Source: Siphonodentalium dalli (taxonomy: Eukaryota > Mollusca > Scaphopoda > Gadilida > Siphonodentaliidae). From it: a stretch of DNA of 64,000 nucleotides. A model generated the notes under the pieces. That model did not search any database. It had not been told where the DNA came from and saw only the letters and a program-made list of their open reading frames with translations. The position numbers and the translations under genes were made by a program. Shown here piece by piece: positions 12,701 through 27,700 of the stretch (positions within the stretch are counted from its first letter, which is position 1; each line of letters starts with the position of its first letter). Where the stretch lies: NCBI GenBank assembly GCA_032622095.1, contig CP136062.1, positions 50,855,349 through 50,919,348 on the forward strand, in the 5' to 3' direction.

Positions 12701-15700
12701 TATGTAAAATATGGGCATGGCTATATAATAACAACACATCGCGATACATATAATAATAACATGATAAAGACGTTTAATTATGAGAACTGCGATGTATTTC
12801 GGCAAAGTTTTGCATTCGCAGTGTTCTCGCATAACGCGACAAACTTCAAAAGCCGCAATCGAATTCATGATCGCTTTGCGCGTGCAACTTTATATGCTAT
12901 CGTTGCGTATCTATGCATTGTCAATAAGTTACCACGTGATCGATCATGTGACTATGCCTCTGTTTACATGTGACAATCATGAGATCAGGCCGATGATCAC
13001 GTGACTTTGTCTACAAAACAAAATCTTCGGCTAACTTCGGAATTTTTTTTAATCATTATAAAAATAACGATTGGCAGCCGAATATTAGATTATATGCGTA
13101 CAATGGACATTTTATATATATATATTATCGTTATATTGAAAGAAAATACTACTTTTTTTTCAGGATCATATTCCTTTAAGAAGGTGCCCCAAATCTCAAT
13201 ATCAAACTATCAATTTGAAGAAAAAAATCATTATCCCTTATAACCAATGTATGCTCTTTACCCCCACAATATGAGAAATATGTTCGAATTATGAAAAAAA
13301 AGTGGTTTAAAAAAAAACAACAACCATGATTTGACAGGAAATGTTTTCAAAAAAACACAATGCATTATCTAGATTATGAACCCAACCAGGGAATGCGCAT
13401 AGTCTACCATCTGAAATCAAATAAAACATTTTTCATCACAAATTTTAGTTTTTTGGCAGCCATATGCACAACAATTTTTTTTTAAGGAAAAATCACCATA
13501 AAACTACATAATGTCTGAAAAGATGAATCAGTATTGAGTATTTGTGTCTGCCAGATTATTGAAAACGTGGTTGAATAATATTTATGATTTTTTGGGTTGT
13601 TTTGGTCCTTTACCAGATAAAAAAAATAGTCCTTTTTATTTATTTTGGGGGAGTAAACTCACATACCAAATTTCATTTCATTCAGTTGAGACTTACTAAA
13701 TTTATCATCCGGAAACGAAAATTAAATGCAGATTCCAACAAAAAAAGGGCCATAATTCAGTTTAGACTTACTAAAGTTATTATCTGGAAATTAAAAAAGC
13801 GAACGGACGGATGGCTAGACCAATAACATAATACGTCCCGTTAGGCATATAAAAAAGAAGCTACTTGTGAGATTAAAGATGTTATAGAGTTGCCTACCTT
13901 CAGTGAGATGTTGGCATGAAATGCACTTGGAGCTATTTTTATAACACTGACTATGTCCATTACACTGACATACTGAAATAAAACAAATGAAATTAAATTA
14001 TCATACATTAGGCCATATCGCTAAACATTCACAGGCACCTCCCTCACTCAAATGTTCTTTTAACCCTTTCATGACGGGAGCTGCGCTGGTGCAGCATTAT
14101 AGACTCTGTGCCCGTACATTTTCTTATATATGTGAGTCTCCATAGGGAGCCCCACAAATATAAGAGAATGCACTGGCTTATAAGGTCAAGGTAAATATTG
14201 TTAGTCCAATGTATTCTCTTATATATGAGAGGCTCCCTATAAGAGAATGCATTGACACAGGGTTTCCACAAAAATTCAGGAAGCTGCAGATTTGAACAAC
14301 AATTAAGAATTTTTTTTTTTTTAATTCAGGAAGATGTTTTCCAGATTTTGAGAAAAAATTTAAAATAAATAGCCTCCCTCCATCATCTCAAAATTGAGAA
14401 TAGGCACGACATATCGATTCATGGTTCATCATTTTTGTGAGATTTTTCAACATCATCCATCATGACAAACTTAATCCTGCAGATATATTATATATATATA
14501 GGTAGAATGAGGTGCACAGAGGGTGAATTTTGTGATGCTAGCCTTGCACCAGAGTAATGATATATACATGCACTTACATGGACAGCCAACATAGTGCCAC
14601 TGGCTGGCAAGACACTGTTCATTCTTCCTCGTGTCATTATGAATAGGACCAGACATGCTCCCATCCAAACAGACGCCTATGCCGGTGTTGTTTGGGTGGT
14701 TACACCATCCACACATAACGTTATCCTGGCAATCATCACAAGACTTCAAGTCACCGCATCGTGTAGCTGTAGTTGAGCAAGAATAAAAATAGGTTTAAAC
14801 AGACATAAATTTTAAGGCAAAGTCATTGTCATCCAAATAATTAATTTACATCAAGTACATGTAGGCTTGGTATCATATGAACAAAGGAGTGTTGTCACAC
14901 ATGACTAATTACATGACAAGTTAGGACGAAAAAATTGAAAGTGTCAATGACACTGTAGCTCAACTTGGAAACGGAATAATTTCATGTGTTACAGTCAATG
15001 GAGCAATTAGGAATGCGGAAAGTTGAAAGTCTAAGTAATACTAGATTATCAACATGAAGAGATATATAAAGTAAAATCCAAGATGGTTGCTGATGGCTGT
15101 GTTTTCTAATGAAATTCAAAAACATTTGATAGCTTCCATCCAGTAGATCAATATCGATTAATATGAAGTTTGGTGATGATTGGATGAGGGAAGTGGACAG
15201 TAGGGTGTGCCAAAGGATTTAGTCATGCAAAGAGTAAAATCCAAGATGGCTGCTGACGGTCATTTTTTTTGCCGATTGACCCTAAAATGACTCGTTCCCA
15301 TCTACATGTCATTGTTAACATCCATGACAAATTTCATGATGATCCGACCAAAGGTATGACCTGTATCCCGTGCCAAAGGATTTAGTCATGCAAAGAGTAA
15401 AATCCAAGATGGCTGCTGGTGGCCTGTTTATTGGTCAAACGGCCCCAAAATTACTCGTTCCAATCTACATGTCAATATTAACTTCCACAACAATTTTCAT
15501 GATGATCAGATGAACACTCCGGCCTGTAGACCGTGCTAATGGATTTAATTTTGAAATCCAAGATGGCCGCTGGCGGCCATGTTTTTTTGCCGAATGACCC
15601 CAAAATGACTCGTTCCCATCTACATGTCAATATCAACGCCTAAGACAAATTTCATAACAATCCGACCAAAGGCACGCATACACGGATACCAAGCCATGGC

Positions 15701-18700
15701 AATAGCTCAAACTCTACAAAGTAAAGTTGAGCCAAAAATGAAAGTGTCAATGACACTTAGCTCAACTTGGGAAGGAGTTAATTTTTTGCTGAGCAATGAA
15801 TAGAATGATAAAGAAGAAGGAAAGTAAACTAGAGGTCACCCGAAAATTCCATATGAAGTTTGGTGATGATCGGAGTAGAGATGTGGTCTAGTGTGCGCCA
15901 AAGGATTTAGTCATTCAAAGAATAAATTCCAAGATGGCCACTGGAGGCCATGTTTTTCAACAATATTTTGTCAAAATAGGAGGCTCCCATCTAGAGGTAA
16001 CCCCAAAGATCCATATGAAGTTTGGTGATGATCGGATGAGGGATGTGGTCTGTGGTGTGTCAAAGGATTTAGTCATGCAAAGAGTAAAATCCAAGATGGC
16101 CATGTTTTTCATCAAATATCGTTCACATTCGATAGCTCCCATCTACAGATGATCACAATCGTGCTTGCAAAATTATAAAGTGATCCGGCCATAAAATGGG
16201 CTGTAGGGTGTGCTGATGGATTCAAATTTGAAATCCAAGATGGCTGCTGGTGGCCATGTTTTTTCAAATTTGATAGTTCCCATCTATAGGTCACCCTGAA
16301 GCTTGGTGAATATCAGATAAGGGATGCAGTCTGTAGGGCAGATGCACAGACAGACTAACAAATGGGTAGATATGTGGCTATGAGTTATGTGGCTAAAATA
16401 ATTATGTGTCTCTAATTTTTATGTGGCTTCTCAAGTAGCCATAACATTTTATGTGGCTATTAAGTAGTTGATGGTGATAAAATTTCAGATTATGGAATCA
16501 TAACATGATGGAATTATAGCAGAAGAAGCTGATTGAAACTCAAAAACTTGCATACAGCAACTAGGACAGTGAAATAGGAGACACTGACAGGTCCGTGATG
16601 ACTAGCCACATAACTGTCCAAACACCTCCTATTGACAGATCATGGATGTCTAAATCAATGGACTTTTAGTTTCCCATTTTTGAGTGACTTCAAAATTGAA
16701 TAGGCTGATTAGGCCAAACAGATCATTTTTGAGGGTTCATCTGAACGATGTTACGTGGCTAGCCACATAACAGAAATTAGTCACATAAATATCCATTTCA
16801 CAAAATCATAGCCACATAAGTAGTCATTTGTAAACATGGATGGATGGACGGACGGAGGGATAGATGAATGGACGAAGAGTGATTACTATAGCTCCACCTG
16901 AGACGAAGCTAATCACTCTGGACAAATTAGTGTCCATCCACGGATGATGAACAGACGAACGGACAGACAAGCCGATTCCAGTATACCCCCCACAACTTTG
17001 TTGCGGGGGATACAATTAGACCAAATGAAGGAAAATATGAGACTGTTTGTATAAAAACAATCAAGTCCCGACTAATTATTGCTTTTCAAGTCAAGCTATG
17101 AAAACAATTTCAAGTTATTTTTGGTGTGACATTTCCAACTAATGTTGTGTCAGATAATCACCCCCCACCCCTTGTTGCTAAGTCCCTGCAAGGCTAATCC
17201 CTGTGAAAATCATCATGTCATGGCAACAATAATCATTATCGGAATTTGTCTAGACCAGCAAATGGCCTATGCCTAACAATGTTGTAAGCAAACAGTATGT
17301 ATTTGAACAAACCTGGACATTTTTCTTTTTTTTTCGTCCATTCCATACATCCTCCATACGGGAATGATGACACGTATGCATTCGACGGCACACACTGCTT
17401 CAAGTTAATGCACCACATGCAAGAATTAGGCACAGTACAATTCTCACATGTAGTATGCTCGTCACATGGTGTATTACAAATCTCATCCACATTCACCTTG
17501 TCTGAAAAAAAAAATCATCAATTTTATTAGTCCAAATTTTCTTCGACGTAAACCAGTTAGCGAAATCGGTTGGGATAATGCTGTTTTATGTCAAAGTCTT
17601 GTATATATATATTTCTATAGACTTAGCATACTTTACGACCAGATAGGGATTTATTGTCAGTTTTACTTGATTTTACCTACAAATTAATGCATGATGCTAT
17701 ATACATTGGAATAAGTGATATCTTACAGTCATAATAATGAATTATAATCTAACTCCACGTTAAATTGTGCATAGTAAATGCCACGTAATTACGAGTAACA
17801 TCGGTTTGTTTACTTTAATTCAAACTGTCACTTTGCAAGATCAAATGAGTTTGTATATACAGTAAAACCTCTCCAAATCGGACCCTCTATAAACCGAATC
17901 CCTCTCCATACCAAACAAATTGTCCGGTCCCGAATTCACCCAAGTGCATTCTCACTAAAAATTACCTCTATAACCCGGAAACTCTCTATTTTAAACATCG
18001 GACAGCTTTTCTAGTCTGTACGTGATCAAATACAGTAATGCTCTAAGTAATCGACTCCTTAAAGACATATTATGGACTTGTTCCGGTGCGAGAAACTGAT
18101 AAGTTAGTACTCAGGCGCTATGCCAACAATGGGATGCAGCATTCTACTAGCATCACCGAAAATCTCAAAGAAATCGACCATACCACTCCATAGATATAAT
18201 CGTCTGAACTACGCTTAATTGTAAATATTTACATCTCGATTCGGGACGCAATAATTGGCGATAAACTAACTCAAATTATTTCGCCATCGAGAGTCGTTGC
18301 ATTTAATAAATATATAAGAATGACGGTGCGTGTACTGTACTAACTAATTTGAGCAAGAATATTCTCCATATCTATTTGATTACCCAACTGGAGTGTTTCA
18401 CATCACTTTAACCACTGCAGAATTATGGGTAACTTTTCAGGATTTAGTCGGAAATATGGCTTGTTGCCATTCATCGGAAAGCTCTCAGGGAGAGCTTTCC
18501 GATGAATGGCAACAAGCCATATTTCCGACTAAATCCTGAAAAGTTACCCATAATTCCTCTGTGGTTAAGCAGTCGATTATTTAGAGTGTTAATGTACATT
18601 AACTTTTACCTCCGAAATCCAAACACGGAAATAGACACCAACCGAACATACATGCTGTATGAAACAAACTTGATTCTGAGCTCTTATTGGCTTTGTAGAG

Positions 18701-21700
18701 AGAGAGAGAGAGTAGTTGGGGCGCGAAGTGCCCGGGATGGTTGAAAGATTTTGTCCATTTTATTTATATTTTATTGGGTTCTATATTGAATAAAATTAAA
18801 GTCAATAATGAGTTAGTTGTGCTTCGACATCTCTTAGTAATGACGAACAACGTGCAATTTTCTATAAACCGAACAATAGGGCCTGTCATAAATGTGTTCG
18901 GTTTGGAGTAGTTATACTGTATGTAAATGAAAGTGTCAATGACACTGTAGCTCAACTTGGAAAGGGAATAATTTAATGTGGAGCGATTAGGAATGCGGAA
19001 AGTTGAAATGTCTAAGTAATACTAGATTATCAACATGAAGAGAGATATATATATAAAAGTAAAATCCAAGATGGTTACTGGTGGCTATGTTTTCCAATAA
19101 AATTCAAAAACATTTGATAGCTTCCATCTAGTAAGATCAATATGAAGATTAATATGAAGTCTGGAGATGATTGGATGAGTGAAGTGGACTGTAGGGTGTG
19201 CCAAAGGATTTAGTCATGCAAAGAGTAAAATCCAAGATGGCTGCCAGTGGACACGTTTTAAGACCAAATGAACCTAAAATGACTCGTTCCTATCTACATC
19301 CCAATGTCAACACAGCCATGACAAATTTCATGATGATCCGACTAAAGGTATGACCTGAAGCCCATGCCAAAGGATTTAGTCATGCAAAGATTAAAATCCA
19401 AGATGGCTGCTGGCGGCCATGATTTTGGCCGAATAACCTAAAAATGACTCGTTCTCATCTACATGTCAATGTCAACATCCATGACAAATTTCACAATGAT
19501 CTGACAAATGGTACGACATGTAGCCCGTGCCAAAGGATTTAGTCATGCAAATAGTATAATCCAAGATGGCTACTGGCGGCCATTTTTTTTGCCGAATGAC
19601 CTGAAAATGACTCGTTCCCATCTACATGTCATATTTAACATCCATGACAAATTTCATGATGATCCGACCAAAGGTACGACTTGTGGCCCGTGTGAAAGGA
19701 TTTAGTCATGCAAAGAGTAAAATCCAAGATGGCTGCTGGCGGCCATGATTTTGGCCGAATAACCTAAAAATGACTCGTTCTCATCTACATGTCAATGTCA
19801 ACATCCATGACAAATTACACAATGATCTGACAAAAGGTGCGGCCTGTAGCCCGTGCCAAAGGATTTAGTCAAGCAAAGAGTAAAATCCAAGATGGCTGCT
19901 GGCGGCCATTTTTTTTGGCCGAACGACCCCAAAATTACTAGTTCCCATCTACATGTCAATATTAACACCCATGACAAATTTCATGATCAGACAAACAGTA
20001 CGAACTGTAGCCCGTGCTAATGGATTGAATTTTGAAATCCAAGATGGCCGCTGGCAGCTATGTTTTTTGTCCGAATGACCCCAAAATGACTCGTTCCCAT
20101 CTACATTCCAATTTTAACAGCCATGACAAATTTCATGATGATCAAACTAAAGGTATGACCTGTAGCCTGTGCTAAAGGATTTAGTCATACAAAGAGTAAA
20201 ATCCAAGATGACTGCTGGCGGCCATGTTTTTTGGCCGAATGACCGCAAAATGACTCGTTCCCATCTACATGTCATTGTTAACATCCATGACAAATTTCAT
20301 GATGATCAGACCAAAGGTACGACCTGTAGCCCGTGCCAAAGGATTTAGTCATGCAAAGAGTAAAATCCAAGATGGCTGCAGGTGGCCATGTTTTTTGGGC
20401 AAATGACACCAAAATGACTCGTTCCAATTTACATGTCAATATTAATATCCATGACAAATGTCATGATGATCAGACGAACAGTACGACCTGTAGCCCGTGC
20501 TAATGGAATGAATTTTGAAATCCAAGATGGCCACTGGCAGCCATGTTTTTTTTCCGAATGACCCCAAAATGAATCGTTCCGGTCTAAATGTTGATGTCAA
20601 CAGCTATGACAAATTTCATAATGATCCGACCAAAGGTACAACCTGTAGCCTAAGAACTAAGGATACCCACGTGTTTTTCAAACACTAAGATGTTTCACAT
20701 GTCAGTAAACATTAAGATTAAATAATAAAATAACATCGCAGATGCACAACCCTAACCCGTAACCCTAATCCTAAACCTTAATTGACAGAAAAATGTAGGA
20801 ATAAATGTAGAAAGACATATACACAGCATTATCCCAACAGATTTTACTCGCTGGTTTATGTCGAAGGAAACACTGACTATAACTTATCAGTATTTCAAGT
20901 CTCAAGATAAAAAGAAGCTGCATATTTACTCTCTGGTGGCCATGTTTTTTGGCCAAATGACCAGCTGAAATGACCAGAAAATCACTCGTTCGCATCTACA
21001 TATCACTGTTCAAAGCCATGACAAATTTCATAATATTTTGACCAAAGATACGACATGTAGTCCATGACAAAGGATTTAGTCATGCAAAGATTAAAATCCA
21101 AGATGGCTGCCAGCAGCCATGTTTTATGCCCAACTGACCCCAAAATAACTCATCTACATGTCACTATTAAATCCATGACAAATTTCATGATGATCAAACA
21201 AACAGTACGGCCTGTAGCCCATGCTAATGGATTGAATTTTGAAAGAAATCCAAGATGACCCCAAAATGACTTGTTCCCAGATACATGTCAATGTCAACAG
21301 CCATGACAAAGTTCATAATGATCCGACCAAAGGTATGACCTGAATTGATATTGTTGATGGATGCACCCACACACACACACGGACGATGGATACCAACCCA
21401 TGGCAAAAGTAAAGTTGAGATAAAGCCAACTCTAGATCATGAGAACTTAAAGAATTACAGACCAGTATTTAATTTAACCGGCATCTCTAAGTTGATAAAC
21501 GGACTGTCATGAAGCAAACAACGAACACCTGAACAACGAGGCCATGAGAGAAACATTTCAGTCGGCATTAGATCATGCCATGAATCTCTAATGCCCGTAG
21601 AGATCATATTCCACCAGTACAAAACCTGGGAACTTTTTAAAGTTTTGAAAGGGAACCTTATAAAGTCGAAAAAATAACGCGGGGAATATATTTCTTAGTT

Positions 21701-24700
21701 ATTATCTGTTCCTTAATAAGGTCCCAACTCAAAATTGCATGCTTTTCAGTGACTTTTGTGAGCCGACATTGCAATAAACATTGAAATAATTACCCAGGAG
21801 AAATTAAATAATTGTAAGCGACGGAAGCAAAACGCTCACAAAGTCAATTAAATTGTGAATTTGAGTTGGGACCTTCACATACAGTGAATTACATTATTAA
21901 GGAACAGATAATAACTAAGAAATATATTCCTCGCGTTATTTTTTCGACTTTATAAGGTTCCCTGTCAAAACTTCAAAAAGTTCCCAGGTTTGGTACTGGT
22001 GGAATATGATCTCTACAGACATTAGTCAGAGTAGAGATTCATGGCATGATCTAAGTAGGCATATACAGTAATGCCCTAAATAATCGACTCCTTAACCACA
22101 GCCGAATTATGGGTAACTTTTCAGGATTTAGTCGGAAATATGGCTTGTTGCCATTCATCGGAAAGCTCTCGATGAACCAACCATATTTCCGACTAAATCC
22201 TGAAAAGTTACCCATAATTCTGCTGTGTTAAAGGAGTCGATTATATAGGGCATTACTGTACTTCTCATACGAGCATAGCGTCTGCAATTGTCCTAGTACA
22301 GAATGACATCAACATGGCCATGGATTCACAACGCTGCATAATTCATCACTACATTCATGGGGGTATAGTGTTGATTATTACCTTTGCTTCGAACTTTTGA
22401 TCTGCACTGGCCCTGTTCAGAGGTCACCTCCCATAAGCATGCTGACTCTTTCCGACAAACTTCACAACTATGTATCGCCCCGCAATTTACGTTGAACTTT
22501 AATGGACAAGACTTGATGTTATCCGTGATCTAAGAAGGTAGAGTTCAGAACAACTGTATTCGACTCATCAATAAACTTCAATGTACACTGAATATAGGTA
22601 AGGATACAAACTAAAACTAAAAGAAGCGATTTGAGTAAAAGTCCATTCCATTTGGAATCCAGGAACGTAATACATGGGTTGAGTAAATTTACACTCTTTA
22701 ATTTTGTAGCTTTCGGCCACAAAGTTAACTTGAAAATTACAATTACATGTTGCTTTAATGAAATCTTTGATAAAAAAAATACAATGGGCAACATTGTAAT
22801 TTTACTACACGTCACCCATCTTTGTTAAGGTGGAGGTCAAGTGACCAATTTTGAATGGTGATTTCCTTGCAAATCTGCGGAGCAAAAGTTACAGAGTTGA
22901 AAATACTTGTGAGTGTGACCTGATGTGAGATTGAAAACTATAGGTATTTATCTAGCGGATCGCCTTGGAATTTGTCTCATTATAATGTTGGGAGTATTTA
23001 TTTTGCATTTCATTTTTTTTTTATATTATATTTTTCAAAAGTGGATCAAGTGATGTAATTCCAGAAAAACAATTCTCAAAAATAAATTTATACGAAAATT
23101 TTATAATTTACCTAGCGTTTGATAATTTACCTAGCGTTTGATAATTTACCTAGCACATCCACCAGTTAAATGTTATGACTGTTCAATGATATACTGGTTT
23201 GGTTCCCCGACTGGATGGATGCAGGGTTTTTTTGGGAACACCTGTTTTCTGACCATGATATGTCGAAGACATAACCAGAAGGCTGTAACCTGAGTTGGGG
23301 CGGATATGGGAGGGATTGTCCCCCTCCCACTGACAGGGGGTTTGGGGGTTTCTCCCAAAGATATTTTCTTAATCAATAACAATAATTTTTTTTTTATCAA
23401 TATTAACTTTTGAAATTCCAATAAATGTATATATTGTAATGGGGTTGATACTATCTATGGATGGGGTATGATGATTAGAGGCACCCCAAAATATGGTAGA
23501 CACAGCCTCTGCTTACCCGTTTTAGTGTCCCTGATGCGACGATCAAATCGATCGAACCTCAGACGTATGGAAAACGAGCCGATGATAGCATATTAATTAA
23601 AGTATTCTGTATTTGAACAACCCCCACTGAGTAAATAGACAGAACACAATGCGCATCTTAATTGAGAATCTTTTATCGAATGAGTTGCGGATGGTGCAAG
23701 GATATATTTCGTGAGAGCGTAGCGAGAGCGAAATATAACTATGCGCTGTCTGCAACGAGTTCGATAAATGATTCAAGATTATGATGCAAGTTGTGTTCTG
23801 TATTTATTCTAAACTGTTGTGTCAGATAAATTAAATCCATTACTGTCACCTTCATTGATATTATGAATATCTTTATTATGATTTAACTCTGATGAATAAC
23901 CAGTAATTTTCGGGGCATCACTCGAATCGGATCGTTGACGTAATTAAGTCATCTTTCTTGGCGACGTCAACAAGAATAGTTCCGACTTGTATTCCACTAG
24001 AGGTATACACTAATATGTATTCAATGGCTCCTATTCCGTTGAATACATGTGCCTCGCATCGATGGGTGTGGAATAAAATAGAGTTCCACTGATTTATTTT
24101 GGGTAATATTACCTCCACTAAAGTCGTGGCACCATGAATTAATTAGAAGATTTTTTTTCTTTTTTATTTTAATATATAAAAAAAACTTTTTATTTTTTTG
24201 GGCGCCTGCAGTTTGGGCGCCCAAATGGGTAACCAGTATGAAAAGGGTATGAAAATAACCCATAATTCTGCTCAATTATTTATGGCATTACTGTTACTTG
24301 GTTTTCTCCCAACATTTGCATGGAAATCCCCATAAAAAATTGATCACTTCATCTCCCCCTTAAATATGTAACGTTACCAGTAAAGCAAATGTCATTTCTT
24401 TATGTGTGGTTCCTGATTTAATTTGTAATTGTAACTTTCCACAATACGATGTTAATAAATGCCAGATGGCCAAAAGCTACAGAAGAACGTTAATTTACTC
24501 AACCCATATAAAACACAGAAACAAACATCAACCAAGAAACAGAAGCAAATGTAAAACAGAAGACACAGAATATAAACAACAACACACACCAATAAGGAAA
24601 TAGAAACTAAACTCTAAAGCACAACACATGCCAATAAGGAAACAGAAACTAAATCATAACAACACACACTAATAAGGAAATAGAAACTAAAGTCTAAATC

Positions 24701-27700
24701 ATAACACTGCACACCAATAAGGAAACAGAAACTAAATCATAACAACACACACTAATAAGGAAATAGAAACTAAAGTCTAAATCATAACACTGCACACCAA
24801 TAAGGAAACAGAAACTAAATCATAACAACACACACTAATAAGGAAATAGAAACTAAAGTCTAAATCATAACACTGCACACCAATAAGGAAACAGAATACA
24901 TAAGTACAAAAGAAACTCAGGCACGGAAAAAATACCACTTCATGAAAAAAGCATTCTGAAAAAAATTATAGACAAGCACGGTCGTCCCCCAGGAAGCTTG
25001 CACAAGATGAGTTTTTCTCCGAGTCTTTACGTTATTTTCACTAACCTGGGTTACGGATTGTTGCGTCCATGCACTCGTTCTTGCTACTTGACCACCAGCA
25101 GCGCGATCTCGATGAACATTCATGACAATTATAAATTAATTGACATCCTGGGGGTCGACTAGTACTGGGACAACTGTTGGTTTGATGCTGGACAAATAGC
25201 AAACACACAACACAAGACGTTAAATTATTAATAAAACTACAGCACAATGAGAAATAAATTCACATACTACGACCGACTAGTACAAATAGCAAACAGAAGA
25301 CACAAGACAATTATTAATGCTTCCATTCAAGCCTTGAAATAGGGTGTCTGTCATTTGCAGAATGAGGTCCCGAGGGTGAATTTAGTGATGCTACCCCGCA
25401 TAGCGGGCTAGCATCACCAAATTCACCCTCTGGGGACCTCATTCTGCTTACACCTCAGCAGAATGAGGTTCCCAGGGGGTGAATTTGGTGATGCTAGCCT
25501 GCTATGCGGGGTAGCATCACTAAATTCACCCTCTGGGGACCTCATTCTGCAAATGACAGAAACCCTATTTCAAGGCTTGCTTCCATGACTGGAGCTTCCT
25601 GAAATTTTGCGAAAACCCTGAGCCAATGCATTCTCTTATATATGCGAGTCTCACATAGGAAGCCTCGATTATATAAGAGAATACATTGGCCTAACAATAT
25701 TTAACTTGACCTCCTTGTAAGCCAGTGCATTCTCTTAAAATCCATAAAATTTTACGAGAATCAAAAGATAGCATTTCTACAGCGAGTCAGCAACTTTTAC
25801 GAGAATCAAACTAATGATCCTGATTCTCGTCAGATTTTAAGCCCTGGCATATATTCTAGAATGCACTAGCACAGGATCTTGAATGCTTCACCAGCACAGC
25901 TCGTGTCATGAAAGGGTTAAGATCTATTCAGGGTTCCATGCTCTTTTTTCACTAAACATACAGTAATGCTCTAAGTAATCGACTTCTTAACCACAGCAGA
26001 ATTATGGGTAACTTTTCAGGATTTAGTCGGAAATATGGCTTGTTGCCATTCATCGGAAAGCTCTCGGGGAGAGCTTTCCGATGAATGGCAACAAGCCATA
26101 TTTCCGACTAAATCCTGAAAAGTTACCCATAATTCTGCTGTGGTTAAGAAGTCGATTACTTAGAGCATTACTGTATTAACTTTTAATTACTTTTAACTAG
26201 TGGAATGAAAAGTGGTACAAGAAAGGTACAAGCCTGAGTTTAGTGTGCCTGTCATTTGCAGAATGACATCCTCAGAGGGTGAATTTAGTGACACTATCCC
26301 GCATAGCGGGCAAGCATCACTAAATTCACCTTCTGGTGACCTCATTCTGCTTAGGCCTCATCTGCTATGGGAGACATAGACTCAAGACTGAAGTTCCCAA
26401 ATGGTGAATATAGTGATGTACATGTACACCCATTGGGAACCTCGATTATGCAATGTGTCGTCTGCCAATTTGGGGATATAGAGAAACAAAACTAAAAAAA
26501 AGATATAAAATCTATGTGAAGAAGTTTCTATAGAAATTTGATTATAAAGAAACTTTCAAGAGAAGCTGAGGCCAAGCAGAATGAGGTCCCCAGAGGGTGA
26601 ATTTGGTGATGCTATCCTTCTATGCAGGACAGCGTCACTAAATTCACCCTCTGGGACCTCAATCTGCAAATGAAGAGGTACAAGAAAGGGGCTCTTTTCT
26701 TTGATATTGAATTTTTTATGCATTTATTTCAATTCATTTCGATATTTTATAGGGACACAAACATTAAAAATTATTTTGTTGATAACAAATGATATTCTTT
26801 AGAATATATAGTATGCCATACTTGGTTTTAAACATTTTTTCAATAAAACAGCAGAAAAAGATATTAATTTTGGCTTTTTATGTTGTTTTTGTTGTTGTGA
26901 CTGGAGCTGTGGAACATTGAGTAAATCTTTAAGGACAAAATAAATAAATCGCTAGATTTTCATCAATTTGTTTTTTAAATTAGCTGGGCGAGTAAATTTT
27001 ATGGTGCTTGTGGAAATTGATGCAGCATCAGGCGTCGAAATATGGTGGTGAACATTTGCAGAATGAGGTCCCCAGTACAGAGGGTGAAGTTAGTGACACT
27101 ACCCAGCGGGCTAGCATCACTAAATTCACCATTTTGGGACCTCATTCTGCTTAGGCCTCATCGTATCTGGAAAGTATCTTTATTATCAAATTAACAATTT
27201 TTCTTTAGGCCAAAAAAAAAAAGTGTTTTGGTTCTCGGGCAATTTTTTTTTAAATCAATGAGGGAGGGAGGGTTTTATTTTTATTTTTTATTTTTTCTGC
27301 GCATAGTAAGCATGGACAAAGATACCTTCCTCTGTCTAGTAATAACCAGAAATGTAGAGGGAACTGTTATGCATATAAACTCATTTAGTCTTATATAAAA
27401 ATGACATTGTACTACCAGTGTATGACTGGGATTAACTAACAATATATAATGCCCCTGACATTAACTACTGTTATTGTTGTCTAAAAACTGATACCTCCCC
27501 ATTCTAATATGTGATCCTGAATTTAGTCCTGTGCCTTTCAATTGTATAAAGTTACAATTAGTGTAAGTTGTTCACAATGACTAATTGTAAGAAGAGCATG
27601 AGGATCAGCTAATCATTTTCTTAATTGTAGTCATCTACTTCATGTTGTAAGCCTGCAAGTCACTTTTTAACACATTACATGTTAGAGCTCAATGCACACT

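Noticed and set aside
23918-24118. An attractin exon for the missing phase (QWNSILFHTHRCEAH...)
   Set aside because: No resemblance to lectin or PSI modules and no convincing splice sites; left as unexplained.
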